A stretch of DNA of 64,000 nucleotides. It comes from Sporisorium sorghi. Lineage: Eukaryota; Basidiomycota; Ustilaginomycetes; Ustilaginales; Ustilaginaceae. Made by a program: the position numbers and the translations under genes. The stretch is from assembly GCA_023212695.1 (NCBI GenBank), contig JALCCG010000004.1, forward strand, positions 124,001 through 188,000, read 5' to 3'. The notes beneath the pieces are model-generated. The model saw only the letters and a program-made list of their open reading frames with translations. It did not search any database and was not told the DNA's origin. Below, one piece after another: positions 51,846 through 61,182 of this stretch (positions are counted from its first letter, which is position 1; every line of letters starts with the position of its first letter).

Positions 51846-51983
51846 ATGTCAGCCAAACGTAAACCTCCAACTTTGCAGCAGAAAAAAGAAGAGGTTAATA
51901 AGAAGGCCCTCGTATGGATCGGCTCCGGCATCGCTCTTCTTATTATCCTGATTATCGTTCTGATTGTTATTGCCCAGCCTTAA
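51846..51983 (+). CDS. Small single-pass membrane protein
   Basis: 45 residues. A basic, lysine-rich N-terminus (SAKRKPPTLQQKKEEVNKK) is followed by one transmembrane helix (WIGSGIALLIILIIVLIVIA) ending QP. By the positive-inside rule the N-terminus is cytoplasmic. AGAGGGGA lies about six bases before the ATG. Its 3' end overlaps the convergent L,D-transpeptidase gene by four bases. Function unknown. Confidence 0.7.
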   Translation: MSAKRKPPTLQQKKEEVNKKALVWIGSGIALLIILIIVLIVIAQP

Positions 51984-53377
51984 TCCAGCCAGTGGTACAC
52001 CTTGCCGGGGTTAGTCTGACCCTGGGAATGCTTGAGCTTAAAGCGCTCTTTCGGCGTCCACAGTTCTTCAGGAAGGACCCCTTCCCGGATTTTCACGGCT
52101 GTCCCCATCGGAATCATGTCAAACAGCTCTTCCACATCTTGCTTGAGCATTCGAATACACCCCTCGGATTCATTCGCTCCAATGCTGTCCACATCTTCAG
52201 TGCCGTGTATAGCGTATAACGTATCGGAAAGCTGCATTCCCCGCGTGCCATAGGGACCCTTCGTGGTCCCGTTCGGATTCACAACCTTATCACTGATATG
52301 AAAATCGCCCAGCGGCGTCTTCGCTCCGCCTAGCCCGACAGCATAATTACGCAGCAGGACAGAGCCGCTTACAACGGCAAGACGATGATGCTTGCGATCA
52401 ATGATAACCTGAAGCGGCTGCTCAAAAAAAGGATCGCCTTTCGGTGAAGTTCCCCAGTACCCCGGCTCTTCTGTCATGTGCTCTTGTTGATTCCCTTGTC
52501 CGCCTGCTCCCTGCGACTGCTGCTTCATCAGAGCCCCGAACATGTCCTCCATCGCCTTGGAGCGTCCCGACAGCCAATTGTCAGGATACGGTTGTGTCAG
52601 ATCATTCAAGCTCTTCGGCAGCTGGTCATGCCTGGCCTTATACCTGTTGGCCGCCTCCTGCAGAACCGCCGTTTCTACCTGCAAGTTCGCCCATCGTTCC
52701 GCCCCCCGCTTAAGCGCCGAGCTGCTCGCGGGTTCACAATTACATTCTCCTGCTGCTCCTTCATAAGGCTGAATGGCGATAGCCCCTTGATCATTGCGGT
52801 GCAGTCCGTATAATCGCTCCATATCCTTGCTCCATAGCAGCCATTTGCCCGAGCGCTTCATTCCAAGCGCAACAGACCAGGCAGGCAGCTGCCGAGGCTG
52901 CTGGAGGAGTGAGGGCAGCATGCCGGAGGAATTATTCGCCTGACCGGATGCAACGGCTATGTATAGGGGTTCGTTACGGGAATGATTCTTCCCTTTATTG
53001 GCGGAAGAAGCTGAAACCGGCTCATCCGGCGGGAATCTGCCTTCTGCAACTTCCGCTGAAGAAGAGCCTGGCGCCTGGGCTGGCGGAATGAATACCAATA
53101 GCAATAACACCAGCGCTGCAAGCAAACGCCGAATGCGTTTCCGTTTGAGGTCCTTATCCCTCTCCATCTCCAATAAACGCTGCTCATAATTTTTCCATAT
53201 ATCAGACGGAACCTGACTGAGCTCAAAGGCTTCGTAGACTCCCTCCGCCTTATTGTAGCAATAGTTGGCCTTCCCCTGTTCACCGGCTTGCTCATATTCC
53301 TTGCCCAGCAAATACCAGGCCATTTTATTATCAGGATGCGTCTCCACATACCTTTTGAGGTACAGCGAATTGTTCAT
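51980..53377 (-). CDS. L,D-transpeptidase with N-terminal TPR-like segment
   Basis: 465 residues. Residues ~15-50 resemble a TPR (MAWYLLGKEYEQAGEQGKANYCYNKA) in the cytoplasm; one transmembrane helix at ~84-100; then an extracellular part with a YkuD domain at ~320-440. The active site reads YAIHGTEDVDSIG and SEGCIRM, with catalytic Cys, His and Arg in place. It makes 3-3 or other non-standard cross-links in peptidoglycan or links proteins to it. A CNCEP segment occurs in the middle region, of unclear role. AGGAGG precedes the ATG. Confidence 0.9.
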   Translation of the reverse strand: MNNSLYLKRYVETHPDNKMAWYLLGKEYEQAGEQGKANYCYNKAEGVYEAFELSQVPSDIWKNYEQRLLEMERDKDLKRKRIRRLLAALVLLLLVFIPPAQAPGSSSAEVAEGRFPPDEPVSASSANKGKNHSRNEPLYIAVASGQANNSSGMLPSLLQQPRQLPAWSVALGMKRSGKWLLWSKDMERLYGLHRNDQGAIAIQPYEGAAGECNCEPASSSALKRGAERWANLQVETAVLQEAANRYKARHDQLPKSLNDLTQPYPDNWLSGRSKAMEDMFGALMKQQSQGAGGQGNQQEHMTEEPGYWGTSPKGDPFFEQPLQVIIDRKHHRLAVVSGSVLLRNYAVGLGGAKTPLGDFHISDKVVNPNGTTKGPYGTRGMQLSDTLYAIHGTEDVDSIGANESEGCIRMLKQDVEELFDMIPMGTAVKIREGVLPEELWTPKERFKLKHSQGQTNPGKVYHWLD

Positions 53378-53462
53378 TCGAGAGCCTCCTATATGACATT
53401 TTTACCTCTATTATCCTGTATATCGGTATAATGACACCAAATATGTATGAATGCCTATATAC

Positions 53463-53498
53463 GAAAAAACGCCCCCTGCCGTTGAGGAGCAGAGGACG
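53463..53498 (-). terminator. Terminator of the ferredoxin gene
   Basis: On the minus strand arms CGTCCTCTGC and GCAGGGGGCG pair with two G-T pairs, followed by TTTTTT. Confidence 0.8.
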
Positions 53499-53546
53499 TC
53501 GGTATAAGTTCAATTAAGATGGAATATCAGGGATCGAGCGGTGTTC

Positions 53547-53861
<315 letters not shown>

Positions 53862-53959
53862 CTACATATATTAATACAATTTTTTTAGGAATACAAATAT
53901 ATTTCCTAAGATTTTCCGACAAAAATCGGCTCCACACTTAAGGAAATCAACAACTTTAA

Positions 53960-55303
53960 CTAGTTGTCAAATGATTTGCGATCTGCCTCCTCGGAGGAGG
54001 GTCGCTCGGTCTTTTTGTTACCCTGCTCAAGATCCCTTACAAAATCCATCTGCAAGGAAGTCCCTCGCCGTTTATGATTGCGGATGAGTGACGATGGATC
54101 ATCGCCAAGCATTCCCGCGGTCAGCACCGCACTCTCGCCGAATTTATTGCGCAGTTCGTCCATGACCCGGGTCAACGACTCCTTCTTCGGCTGTTTCTCA
54201 TAATCGAACAAGTCCAGCTGAATCGCAGATTCCTCCTTGGCGATCAGCTGCTGCAGCGTTACGCCGAGAAGACGGAGCGGCTTGTCCTGCTTCCAGTGCC
54301 GATCATACAGCTTACACGCCTCGCGGTAGATATCCTCCGTCGTTTCCGTCGGGATAGCGAGATGTCTGGATCTGGTAATGGTCTTCATATCCGGTGTACG
54401 GAGCGTGATCTGTATACCACTGGTCATCAGCCCCTGCTTGCGAAGCCCGCGTGCCACCTGATCGCTCAGATTGAGCAGCACCCTTCTCGCCTCATCCGCC
54501 GAGGTAACATCCTGCGGAAGCGTGGTGGTGTGCCCGATCGATTTGCTCTGCTCCCGTTCTGCGACCACCGGCGCATGGTCTATGCCGCTGGCCGCGCGTT
54601 TCATCCACGATCCCATGACACCGAACGTGGCGGTTAGCAGGCTTTCTTCAGCAGCGGCGAGCTGGCCGATGGTCTGAATATTCAGCTTTCGCAGCTTCTC
54701 GGCGGTCTTGCTGCCAATGCCGAACAATTCCGCACATGGCTTGTTCCACAGCACCTGCGGCACATCCCGAATCCGCAGGACGGACAGCCCATTGGGCTTT
54801 TTCATATCCGAGGCCATCTTGGCAAGCAGTTTGTTGGGAGCAATGCCGACGGAGCATGGCAGTGACAGCTCCTCGCGAATGCGTTCCTGGATTTCCCGGG
54901 CGATATCCAGCGGCGTGCCGAACTGCTTCGAGCCCGTAATATCCAGATAACATTCATCAATCGAAGTCGCTTCCAATAACGGGGTATACGCATAAGCTAT
55001 ATTCATAAACGCATTGGAATACTTGCGGTAAAGATGAAAATCAGGCTGGATAATCATCAAGTCAGGGTGGATCCGCAGGGCCTGCCTCACATTCATTCCG
55101 GTGCGTATGCCGAGTGACCGTGCGGCGTAGGAGCATGTCACAATGACGCCTTTTCGCAGCTCGATGCTGCCTGCAACAGCCGTAGGCTTGCCCCGATAGA
55201 TCTCAGGCTCCTCCGCCTCATGCACGGAACAGTAAAAAGCATTCATATCCACATGAAGAATAACGCGGCCGCTGGCCGGATAATAATGGTCGATATGTCC
55301 CAC
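53960..55303 (-). CDS. dinB: DNA polymerase IV (Y family)
   Basis: 447 residues from GTG. Translesion polymerase. Palm motifs HVDMNAFYCSVHEAEEP and ATSIDECYLDITGS carry the metal ligands. Thumb/helix-hairpin-helix around LFGIGSKTAEKLRKLNIQTI and little-finger domain follow. A clamp-binding motif AIQLDLFDYE lies at ~370, and the tail is basic. AAGGAAT precedes the GTG. Its context gives no partner genes (no imuA or recA). Confidence 0.92.
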   Translation of the reverse strand: MGHIDHYYPASGRVILHVDMNAFYCSVHEAEEPEIYRGKPTAVAGSIELRKGVIVTCSYAARSLGIRTGMNVRQALRIHPDLMIIQPDFHLYRKYSNAFMNIAYAYTPLLEATSIDECYLDITGSKQFGTPLDIAREIQERIREELSLPCSVGIAPNKLLAKMASDMKKPNGLSVLRIRDVPQVLWNKPCAELFGIGSKTAEKLRKLNIQTIGQLAAAEESLLTATFGVMGSWMKRAASGIDHAPVVAEREQSKSIGHTTTLPQDVTSADEARRVLLNLSDQVARGLRKQGLMTSGIQITLRTPDMKTITRSRHLAIPTETTEDIYREACKLYDRHWKQDKPLRLLGVTLQQLIAKEESAIQLDLFDYEKQPKKESLTRVMDELRNKFGESAVLTAGMLGDDPSSLIRNHKRRGTSLQMDFVRDLEQGNKKTERPSSEEADRKSFDN

Positions 55304-55338
55304 GGACGGATTCCTTCTTTCTTTCGGTTCGGTTCTAC

Positions 55339-56181
55339 TTAACTCTGATGACTGCCCTCAGCTTGAAACTCATTTTGAATGATTCTCACATTTTCCTTGT
55401 GACACTCCGCCGTAAATTCGGAGACAAATCCGTGCTCCTCCTGCAGCTGATCAAGGGCCATATCATCGCCATCAACCACAGCCTGACGCAGCCGCTCCAG
55501 ATAGCTCCGGGCGATCTCCACTCTTCGATCCATCTCCGATTGGCTTGTCGTATGCTGGCCATGCCCCGGGATGAGCAGAGTTACCGGATGCTCTTTCAGT
55601 ATCCTTGCAGCTTGGCGAATCGTCCCCTCATAGTCCCATGCACTGTGGTAGATAAACGGGAGCTCAAAATCGGATAAGTAGTCACCGGCTGCAAATACGC
55701 ATACGCCCACGGAGTCAATCACGGTGAACAGACCGTCAGCCGTATGTCCCGGCGCTTTATAGAACGTTAGTGTCGTGGAACCTAGTGCGAGCTGCTGTCC
55801 ATCTTCCTCGATAACGATATCAAGCACAGGGAATTCTATAGGATAGTTGCGAGTAATATAATAGGAAGCATCAAAATCACGAATTAATTTCAGTTTACGC
55901 TCTTTGTCCGGGTGATCTCGGAGTCCGGCACTTCCAATCGTCTTGGCATCCGGAAAAGCTTTATATCCAATTATATGGTCATAGTCTCCATGCGTGAAGA
56001 TGAGATAACAATCCCTGCCTCCCCGAACCCCGTTAACATGTTCACGGATTTCATCGATTTCGTGCGGCAGCCAGTTCGGATCGATGATAATGATGCTTTC
56101 ATCCAGCTGGATGACCGTTGAAGTGGTCTGAAATAACGCACTTTGAAAAACCGTCACCTGTTCATCAGAATATTGAATCAT
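55339..56181 (-). CDS. MBL-fold metallo-hydrolase
   Basis: 280 residues. Metal motif THGDYDH (HxxDxDH type, first His position as in the family), APGHTADGLF, AAGDYLSD and LIPGHGQH supply the dinuclear ligands. Substrate unknown; could act on thioesters, lactones or sulfur compounds. Note a Gly replaces the second His of the usual HxHxDH motif. GGAGGT precedes the ATG. It lies upstream of dinB and divergent from cimA. Confidence 0.83.
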   Translation of the reverse strand: MIQYSDEQVTVFQSALFQTTSTVIQLDESIIIIDPNWLPHEIDEIREHVNGVRGGRDCYLIFTHGDYDHIIGYKAFPDAKTIGSAGLRDHPDKERKLKLIRDFDASYYITRNYPIEFPVLDIVIEEDGQQLALGSTTLTFYKAPGHTADGLFTVIDSVGVCVFAAGDYLSDFELPFIYHSAWDYEGTIRQAARILKEHPVTLLIPGHGQHTTSQSEMDRRVEIARSYLERLRQAVVDGDDMALDQLQEEHGFVSEFTAECHKENVRIIQNEFQAEGSHQS

Positions 56182-56360
56182 GGCAAGACCTCCATTCCAT
56201 TATATTTGGCTTAGACATCGGAATGTCCTATGTTATATTTCATCAGGAATCAAAGAATACGGCCAATGCCTTCAGCATAACGCTCACGCCTGACGATGGT
56301 CAACAATGGAGACGCTTTGTGAAAAGTTTTTTACTCTGTTACTTTCCCGCAAAGAAATGC

Positions 56361-56366
56361 TATAAT
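56361..56366 (+). promoter_or_regulatory. Extended -10 of the cimA promoter
   Basis: TATAAT preceded by TGC (extended -10 TGn) 52 bases before the cimA start; no good -35 is present at the right distance. No T-box or riboswitch was recognised in the 230-base leader region. Confidence 0.55.
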
Positions 56367-56417
56367 ACAAAATTATAAACAATGCGGTCCAATCCCGGAC
56401 ACCCAAAGGAGGACATC

Positions 56418-58034
56418 ATGTCTAAGTCCATTTCCATCTTTGATACGACACTTCGCGACGGAACCCAAGGCGAAGGAATCAGCTTGTCAGCGGACGACAA
56501 GGTCAAAATCGCCAAGAAACTCGATGCACTTGGTGTTCATTATATTGAAGGCGGTATCCCGGGAAGCAACAGCAAGGACATCGAATTTTTCAAAAGAGTC
56601 CAGGATCTCGGCCTGACTTCAAAAGTAACCGCTTTTGGCAGCACCCGCCGCAAAGGTTCCATTGCTGATCAGGATGCCAATCTGCTTCGAATACTGGAAT
56701 CCGGAGTCTCAGCGGCTACCCTGGTCGGGAAGTCTTGGGATTTCCACGTTCACACCGCACTTCAGACGACTCTTGAAGAGAATCTGGCCATGATCTATGA
56801 CTCCATCGCCTTCCTTAAACAGAGAGGCCTGGAAGTGATTTTTGATGCCGAGCACTTTTTTGACGGCTTTAAGAACAATACGGAATATGCCGTTGCCGTC
56901 TTGTCCAAGGCACGAGATGCAGGTGCTGACTGGCTCGTTATGTGCGACACAAACGGAGGCAGTCTGCCGCATGAAATCTCGGACATCGTCACTTCTCTAA
57001 CGGGGCAGCTCCCTGGCGCTCCACTCGGCATTCATACACACAATGATTGCGAGCTTGCCGTTGCCAACACCCTGAGCGCTGTACAGGCTGGTGTCCAGCA
57101 TGTCCAAGGCACCATGAACGGATACGGAGAGCGATGCGGCAATGCAAATCTGTGCTCCATCATTCCGAATCTCCAGCTGAAGCTGGGTTATGATTGCATC
57201 GGGGACGATAAACTCCGCACCCTGACAAATACCGCACGTTATATCAGCGAAATCGCCAACGTGAATATGCCGGTTAATCAGCCGTATGTTGGCAACGCTG
57301 CCTTTGCCCATAAGGGAGGCATCCATGTCTCTGCGATTCTGCGCGATTCCAGAACGTACGAGCATATCGAGCCGGAGAAGGTCGGAAACAAGCAGCGTGT
57401 GCTGGTGTCGGAGCTGGCAGGACAAAGCAATATCGTATCCAAAGCGCAGGACATGGGTCTGGCCTTTGATCCGGCCAGCGAGCAATCCAAGCATATTATT
57501 GGCAAGATCAAGGAGCTTGAGCACGAAGGCTATCAATTCGAAGGCGCGGATGCTTCGCTGGAGCTGCTTCTTCGGGAAGCGAACGGAGAGCTTCAGGAGC
57601 TGTTCACGTTTGAATCCTTCAAAATGCTGGTGGAGAAGTCAGCCGGGCAGCCGGTTGTCTCCGAAGCCTTCGTCAAAGTCAACGTGGCCGGCGAGAGCAT
57701 CTATACCGCAGCGGAAGGCAACGGTCCTGTCAACGCGCTCGATAATGCACTGCGTAAAGCACTGGTCCAATACTTCCCGACACTCAAGGAAATGCATCTT
57801 GCTGATTATAAGGTCCGTGTGCTGGATGACAAGGACGCAACCGCTGCTAAAGTAAGGGTTCTGATCGAATCCAAGAACTTCGAGAATGCCTGGAACACGG
57901 TTGGTGTATCCAGCAACGTCATTGAGGCGAGCTGGGAAGCGCTTGTGGATAGTATGCGCTATGCGCTGCTAGGCCAGATTTCACCGGAGCAGACACATGA
58001 ATCCGCCGCAAGGCAAGGCTTGATTAATCATTGA
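56418..58034 (+). CDS. cimA: Citramalate synthase
   Basis: 538 residues. Condenses pyruvate with acetyl-CoA to citramalate, a threonine-independent route to isoleucine. TIM barrel starts IFDTTLRDGTQGEGI; metal ligands in GIHTHNDCELAVANTL and the family block GTMNGYGERCGNANL. The C-terminal LeuA-type dimer/allosteric domain occupies ~430-520. It could be confused with isopropylmalate synthase, but the VHYIEGGIPGSNSKD and FGSTRRKG segments fit CimA of the type used by Bacillales. AAAGGAGGAC precedes the ATG at 56418. Confidence 0.9.
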   Translation: MSKSISIFDTTLRDGTQGEGISLSADDKVKIAKKLDALGVHYIEGGIPGSNSKDIEFFKRVQDLGLTSKVTAFGSTRRKGSIADQDANLLRILESGVSAATLVGKSWDFHVHTALQTTLEENLAMIYDSIAFLKQRGLEVIFDAEHFFDGFKNNTEYAVAVLSKARDAGADWLVMCDTNGGSLPHEISDIVTSLTGQLPGAPLGIHTHNDCELAVANTLSAVQAGVQHVQGTMNGYGERCGNANLCSIIPNLQLKLGYDCIGDDKLRTLTNTARYISEIANVNMPVNQPYVGNAAFAHKGGIHVSAILRDSRTYEHIEPEKVGNKQRVLVSELAGQSNIVSKAQDMGLAFDPASEQSKHIIGKIKELEHEGYQFEGADASLELLLREANGELQELFTFESFKMLVEKSAGQPVVSEAFVKVNVAGESIYTAAEGNGPVNALDNALRKALVQYFPTLKEMHLADYKVRVLDDKDATAAKVRVLIESKNFENAWNTVGVSSNVIEASWEALVDSMRYALLGQISPEQTHESAARQGLINH

Positions 58035-58050
58035 TTTCTGAAATATAAAT

Positions 58051-58091
58051 AAAAGCGCGTATCCGCTATGAACATAGGGAACGCGCTTTTT
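58051..58091. terminator. Terminator between cimA and the ResA-like gene
   Basis: Perfect 10-bp arms AAAAGCGCGT and ACGCGCTTTT with a 21-base loop. It serves both converging genes. Confidence 0.85.
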
Positions 58092-58114
58092 GATGTCTTA
58101 CCTCCATCTGACGA

Positions 58115-58666
58115 TTACTTCACCAGCTTGGCAACCTTCTTGTGAAGATCCTCGGGAGCAGGAGCGCCAAGAATAATTTCTTGGATCACGCCATTTCGAT
58201 CGATAAGGACATTGGTCGGGAACACTTGCCCTTTATACAAATTCTCGAACACCTCTCCCTTCGGATCAAGCAGGATCGGATATCGAAGTTTAAAATCCTT
58301 GACGAATTGACGAGCTTTCTTCTCATTGTCGTACTTGGACACGTTCACGCCATAGATTTCAAGCTCATCTGCATATTTCTCTGCCAGCTTGTCAAGCTCT
58401 GGGGCTTCCTGCTTGCATGGTTCGCACCAGGATGCCCAGAAGTTGATGATCATGGCTTTATCGCGCGCTCCGCCGCCGGCATAAGACTTGTCGTCCATCC
58501 CCTTCAGGGTAAATGCAGGAGCCAGAAGCCCTGCCCGGGCCCCGGTCTCTGTCGGGAGCGGTTTTTCCTGCATGAATACGGCTTGAATTTGATCACCGGC
58601 TTGATTATAGATAACCGCACCTGCTGCGACGATGAGCAGAGCGATAATGATCAGGTTACGTTTCAT
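58115..58666 (-). CDS. ResA/TlpA-like thiol-disulfide oxidoreductase
   Basis: 183 residues. N-terminal transmembrane anchor (IIIALLIVAAGAVIYN), then an extracytoplasmic thioredoxin domain with NFWASWCEPCKQEAPEL (CEPC active site) and FPTNVLIDRNG (cis-Pro). CEPC is the ResA motif; ResA reduces apocytochrome c. No ccs cytochrome-maturation genes are next to it here. AAAGGAAC precedes the ATG. Confidence 0.9.
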   Translation of the reverse strand: MKRNLIIIALLIVAAGAVIYNQAGDQIQAVFMQEKPLPTETGARAGLLAPAFTLKGMDDKSYAGGGARDKAMIINFWASWCEPCKQEAPELDKLAEKYADELEIYGVNVSKYDNEKKARQFVKDFKLRYPILLDPKGEVFENLYKGQVFPTNVLIDRNGVIQEIILGAPAPEDLHKKVAKLVK

Positions 58667-58769
58667 AGGTATAGGTTCCTTTGCTTATCTTAGTTATAGT
58701 CCCTATTGTACCCTGAAACCCTAATCTTTCAAACACGCCACGACCTGAATTTTGTCTGGAGGAAAAAAG

Positions 58770-59303
58770 ATGCAACCATGCGACGCGCCCCTTGAGCAGC
58801 TCCTGCTGCACGCAGAGGTTATTGAACATATAACGGAGCATATGTACGGTTGCCTGCCGCAGGAAGCTTGTGGGGTCCTTATCGGGCATTCACGGGCGGC
58901 AAGCCGGACGTTGACCGTTACACAGTTTATTCCCGTAAAAAATACAGCGGAGTCTCCGCTGCATTCATTTCATCTGGATCCGGTTCATTGGACCCGTCTG
59001 GCTTTAACCGAAAAAGAACTCGTCGGCTTGTTTCACAGCCACCCGCACACTTCGCCCGAGCCATCCCGAGAGGATATGCTTCAGCTTCCATCCTTCGGTG
59101 GATTGCTTCAGGTGTATGCCATCGCAAGACCGACAGTTTCAGTTGCCTCCGGCAACCATTCCCTGCAGCTTCATACTTACAAGATTACCAGGGGAAAAAC
59201 ACGCCTGGAATCCCCTGACCCTTGTAAAGTAAACACATTGGCACAGCACAATGCGGAGTCGTACGACCTTGCCCCGATTCCTTTTGATATCCAGGAAGGA
59301 TAA
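58770..59303 (+). CDS. M67 (JAMM/MPN) metallopeptidase
   Basis: 177 residues from ATG at 58770, GGAGG seven bases upstream. JAMM motif: Glu in PQEACGVLIG and GLFHSHPHTSPEPSREDML with two His, Ser and Asp. Bacterial JAMM proteins cut ubiquitin-like or sulfur-carrier proteins, or process siderophore or thiamine partners. No ThiS/MoaD or E1-like gene lies nearby, so the substrate is unknown. C-terminal ~50 residues have no assigned fold. Confidence 0.85.
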   Translation: MQPCDAPLEQLLLHAEVIEHITEHMYGCLPQEACGVLIGHSRAASRTLTVTQFIPVKNTAESPLHSFHLDPVHWTRLALTEKELVGLFHSHPHTSPEPSREDMLQLPSFGGLLQVYAIARPTVSVASGNHSLQLHTYKITRGKTRLESPDPCKVNTLAQHNAESYDLAPIPFDIQEG

Positions 59304-59317
59304 CGGGCTCCCCGCTG

Positions 59318-60058
59318 TTATGCCTCGCTTAAATAAACGTACATATCTCCCAGTGTAGTTGCATCCCCGCGCGCCTGAATCTCTTTTATATAGTCCGCCC
59401 ACAGCCTGGCGGTCATGCGCGCGTCCGAGAGTGCGTGATGTCTGCCCTCCACCGGAATGCTGCAGTTTCGCAGCAGTTCATCCAGGCTGTAATCCGTCTG
59501 TTCCGGATATAGCCTCTGCGCCAGCATCATCGTATCGAGCAGCCTGTGGGTCAAGCGAACCTTTGAAGTTTTCCACAGAGCTGCATTCAGAAATCCCCGA
59601 TCATGTGCAGCTGCATGGGCAACCAGAACCCTGCCCCCTACAAAAGCCATGAAATCATGCAGCCCCTCCATTAAAGGCGGGGCTGCATCAACCATATGCT
59701 GCGTGATGCCTGTCAGCTCGGTTATAAATGGAGGGACAGGGGAACCACTGTTCACGATCATATGAAAGGACTCCTGATCGATAACCTGTTTCCCGATGAC
59801 CCGGACTGCACCGAATGATAAAATCTCGTCGCCATGCTGGTGATTGAACCCTGTTGTCTCCAGATCGAATACAACAACCTCAAGCTCGTCCAGCGGAGTT
59901 CCAAGGACCTCCGGTCTCCGGTTATCCTTCATCTGGGACCGGATGAAGGCGAGCTGCTGCGCTGTCTGTGGCCCGCGCATGGAGGCGATTGCGGAATTAA
60001 TGTTACCTGAGCGCAGCGATCTCCAGAAGCCGCCGTTTGATTGTACCGGTTCCGTCAT
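59318..60058 (-). CDS. DEDDh 3'-5' exonuclease (DnaQ-like)
   Basis: 246 residues. Exo motifs FDLETTGFNHQHGDEIL, VLVAHAAAHDRGFLN and EGRHHALSDARMTA give the four acidic residues and the His. An N-terminal ~55-residue arginine/asparagine-rich extension precedes the fold. The ATG overlaps the stop of the nucleotidyltransferase gene as ATGA, so the two act as a pair. Confidence 0.9.
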   Translation of the reverse strand: MTEPVQSNGGFWRSLRSGNINSAIASMRGPQTAQQLAFIRSQMKDNRRPEVLGTPLDELEVVVFDLETTGFNHQHGDEILSFGAVRVIGKQVIDQESFHMIVNSGSPVPPFITELTGITQHMVDAAPPLMEGLHDFMAFVGGRVLVAHAAAHDRGFLNAALWKTSKVRLTHRLLDTMMLAQRLYPEQTDYSLDELLRNCSIPVEGRHHALSDARMTARLWADYIKEIQARGDATTLGDMYVYLSEA

Positions 60059-61134
60059 GGGTTCCTCCTTTCCGCAAAACGGTGCTCGCGCTGCAATGAC
60101 CGGTGTATCCGCCTGACAACACCAAGTGTATCGCGAAGCTCATACTGCATGGTTTTGCTCTTAAGCTGCTCCTGCGGGATATAACCGCTGCTTGTGATCA
60201 GTCCATTCTCGATCCGATACGGTGTGTCGTTTCTTAAACGAAGCGCCGTCAGGAAGGCACGCTGGACACTCTCCAGAAGCAGGTTGCCTCCTTCCAGCAG
60301 CATGACCCTCTCCATTCGCTTCAGCGTGGAGGTTTCGATGATGCCTCGCTGTAATGCCATCGTTCGAATGCTGTTTACAAGAGGGATATACACGCCATAC
60401 TTCACATCAAAATCTCCGGCATGCTCACCAAACCGCTCCGTGACAATCCTTCCCATCACATTAAGCGTTGCTTTGTGCTTGACAGTGTTCCGAAGCACGG
60501 CATTGCCGATGTCCGGATGCTGTTCAACGGAACTGCGGAAATACTCCGTCCAGGCTTCCGTAAGCTCGCCAGCACCCGAGATGTGGCGCAGGTCCGCAGC
60601 GATGATGAAATTGCGAATCGGCTCCCACTGCTGGTCGCTGCACCAATCACTAATCTGATTCTTCCAATCCTCTAGGCGTTTACTCCACAACGGTTCGGAA
60701 CACATCACCTTTCCCGAACATTTAGGGTAGCCTGTATACTCCAACAGATCCGATAGACGAAGTCCAAATTCCCGAAAAAATGGAAGCTCTTCCTCACCCA
60801 GCTCATCGCCAAGGATCAGACCGTTATCCTGATCGCTCCACAACGTAGCTTCCTGCCTTCCGCTGCTGCCAAAAGCAACAAACGCATAACGTGCAGGAGG
60901 CCGGCCGTAGCCAGCCTCCCACATGTCCTGCTCACAGATAGCCGCGGCACGCTGCCCAATCAGATCGTGCATCCGATTCACAGAAGCGATCCATTCTCTA
61001 AGCTCCATGTCACTACGCTTCTCAAGGAGATGGTTCTGACAAGCGATCCGTTCATCTCGTAATTGCTGGGCTGATACTGCTTTCTGAATTTCCGAGAATA
61101 CCGGAAACAGATTTACGGATTTCAGAGGTTTCAT
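60055..61134 (-). CDS. DUF294 nucleotidyltransferase-like protein
   Basis: 359 residues. Nucleotidyltransferase motif FVAFGSSGRQEATLWSDQDNGLI (GSSGRxE ... DQD) near 90-115, followed by a helical C-terminal substrate-binding domain (~200-350) of DUF294_C type. Larger relatives carry CBS and cNMP domains; these are absent here. Coupled to the downstream exonuclease. Function unknown, perhaps nucleotide or signalling metabolism. AAGGAGG precedes the ATG. Confidence 0.87.
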   Translation of the reverse strand: MKPLKSVNLFPVFSEIQKAVSAQQLRDERIACQNHLLEKRSDMELREWIASVNRMHDLIGQRAAAICEQDMWEAGYGRPPARYAFVAFGSSGRQEATLWSDQDNGLILGDELGEEELPFFREFGLRLSDLLEYTGYPKCSGKVMCSEPLWSKRLEDWKNQISDWCSDQQWEPIRNFIIAADLRHISGAGELTEAWTEYFRSSVEQHPDIGNAVLRNTVKHKATLNVMGRIVTERFGEHAGDFDVKYGVYIPLVNSIRTMALQRGIIETSTLKRMERVMLLEGGNLLLESVQRAFLTALRLRNDTPYRIENGLITSSGYIPQEQLKSKTMQYELRDTLGVVRRIHRSLQREHRFAERRNP

Positions 61135-61182
61135 GCCGCGGCCTCCTTATTACATGCTTCATAAGCAATTCATGGTCAGGAC

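Noticed and set aside
56182..56417. T-box or attenuator before cimA
   Set aside because: No TGGNACCGCG-like core and no antiterminator/terminator pair in the leader.
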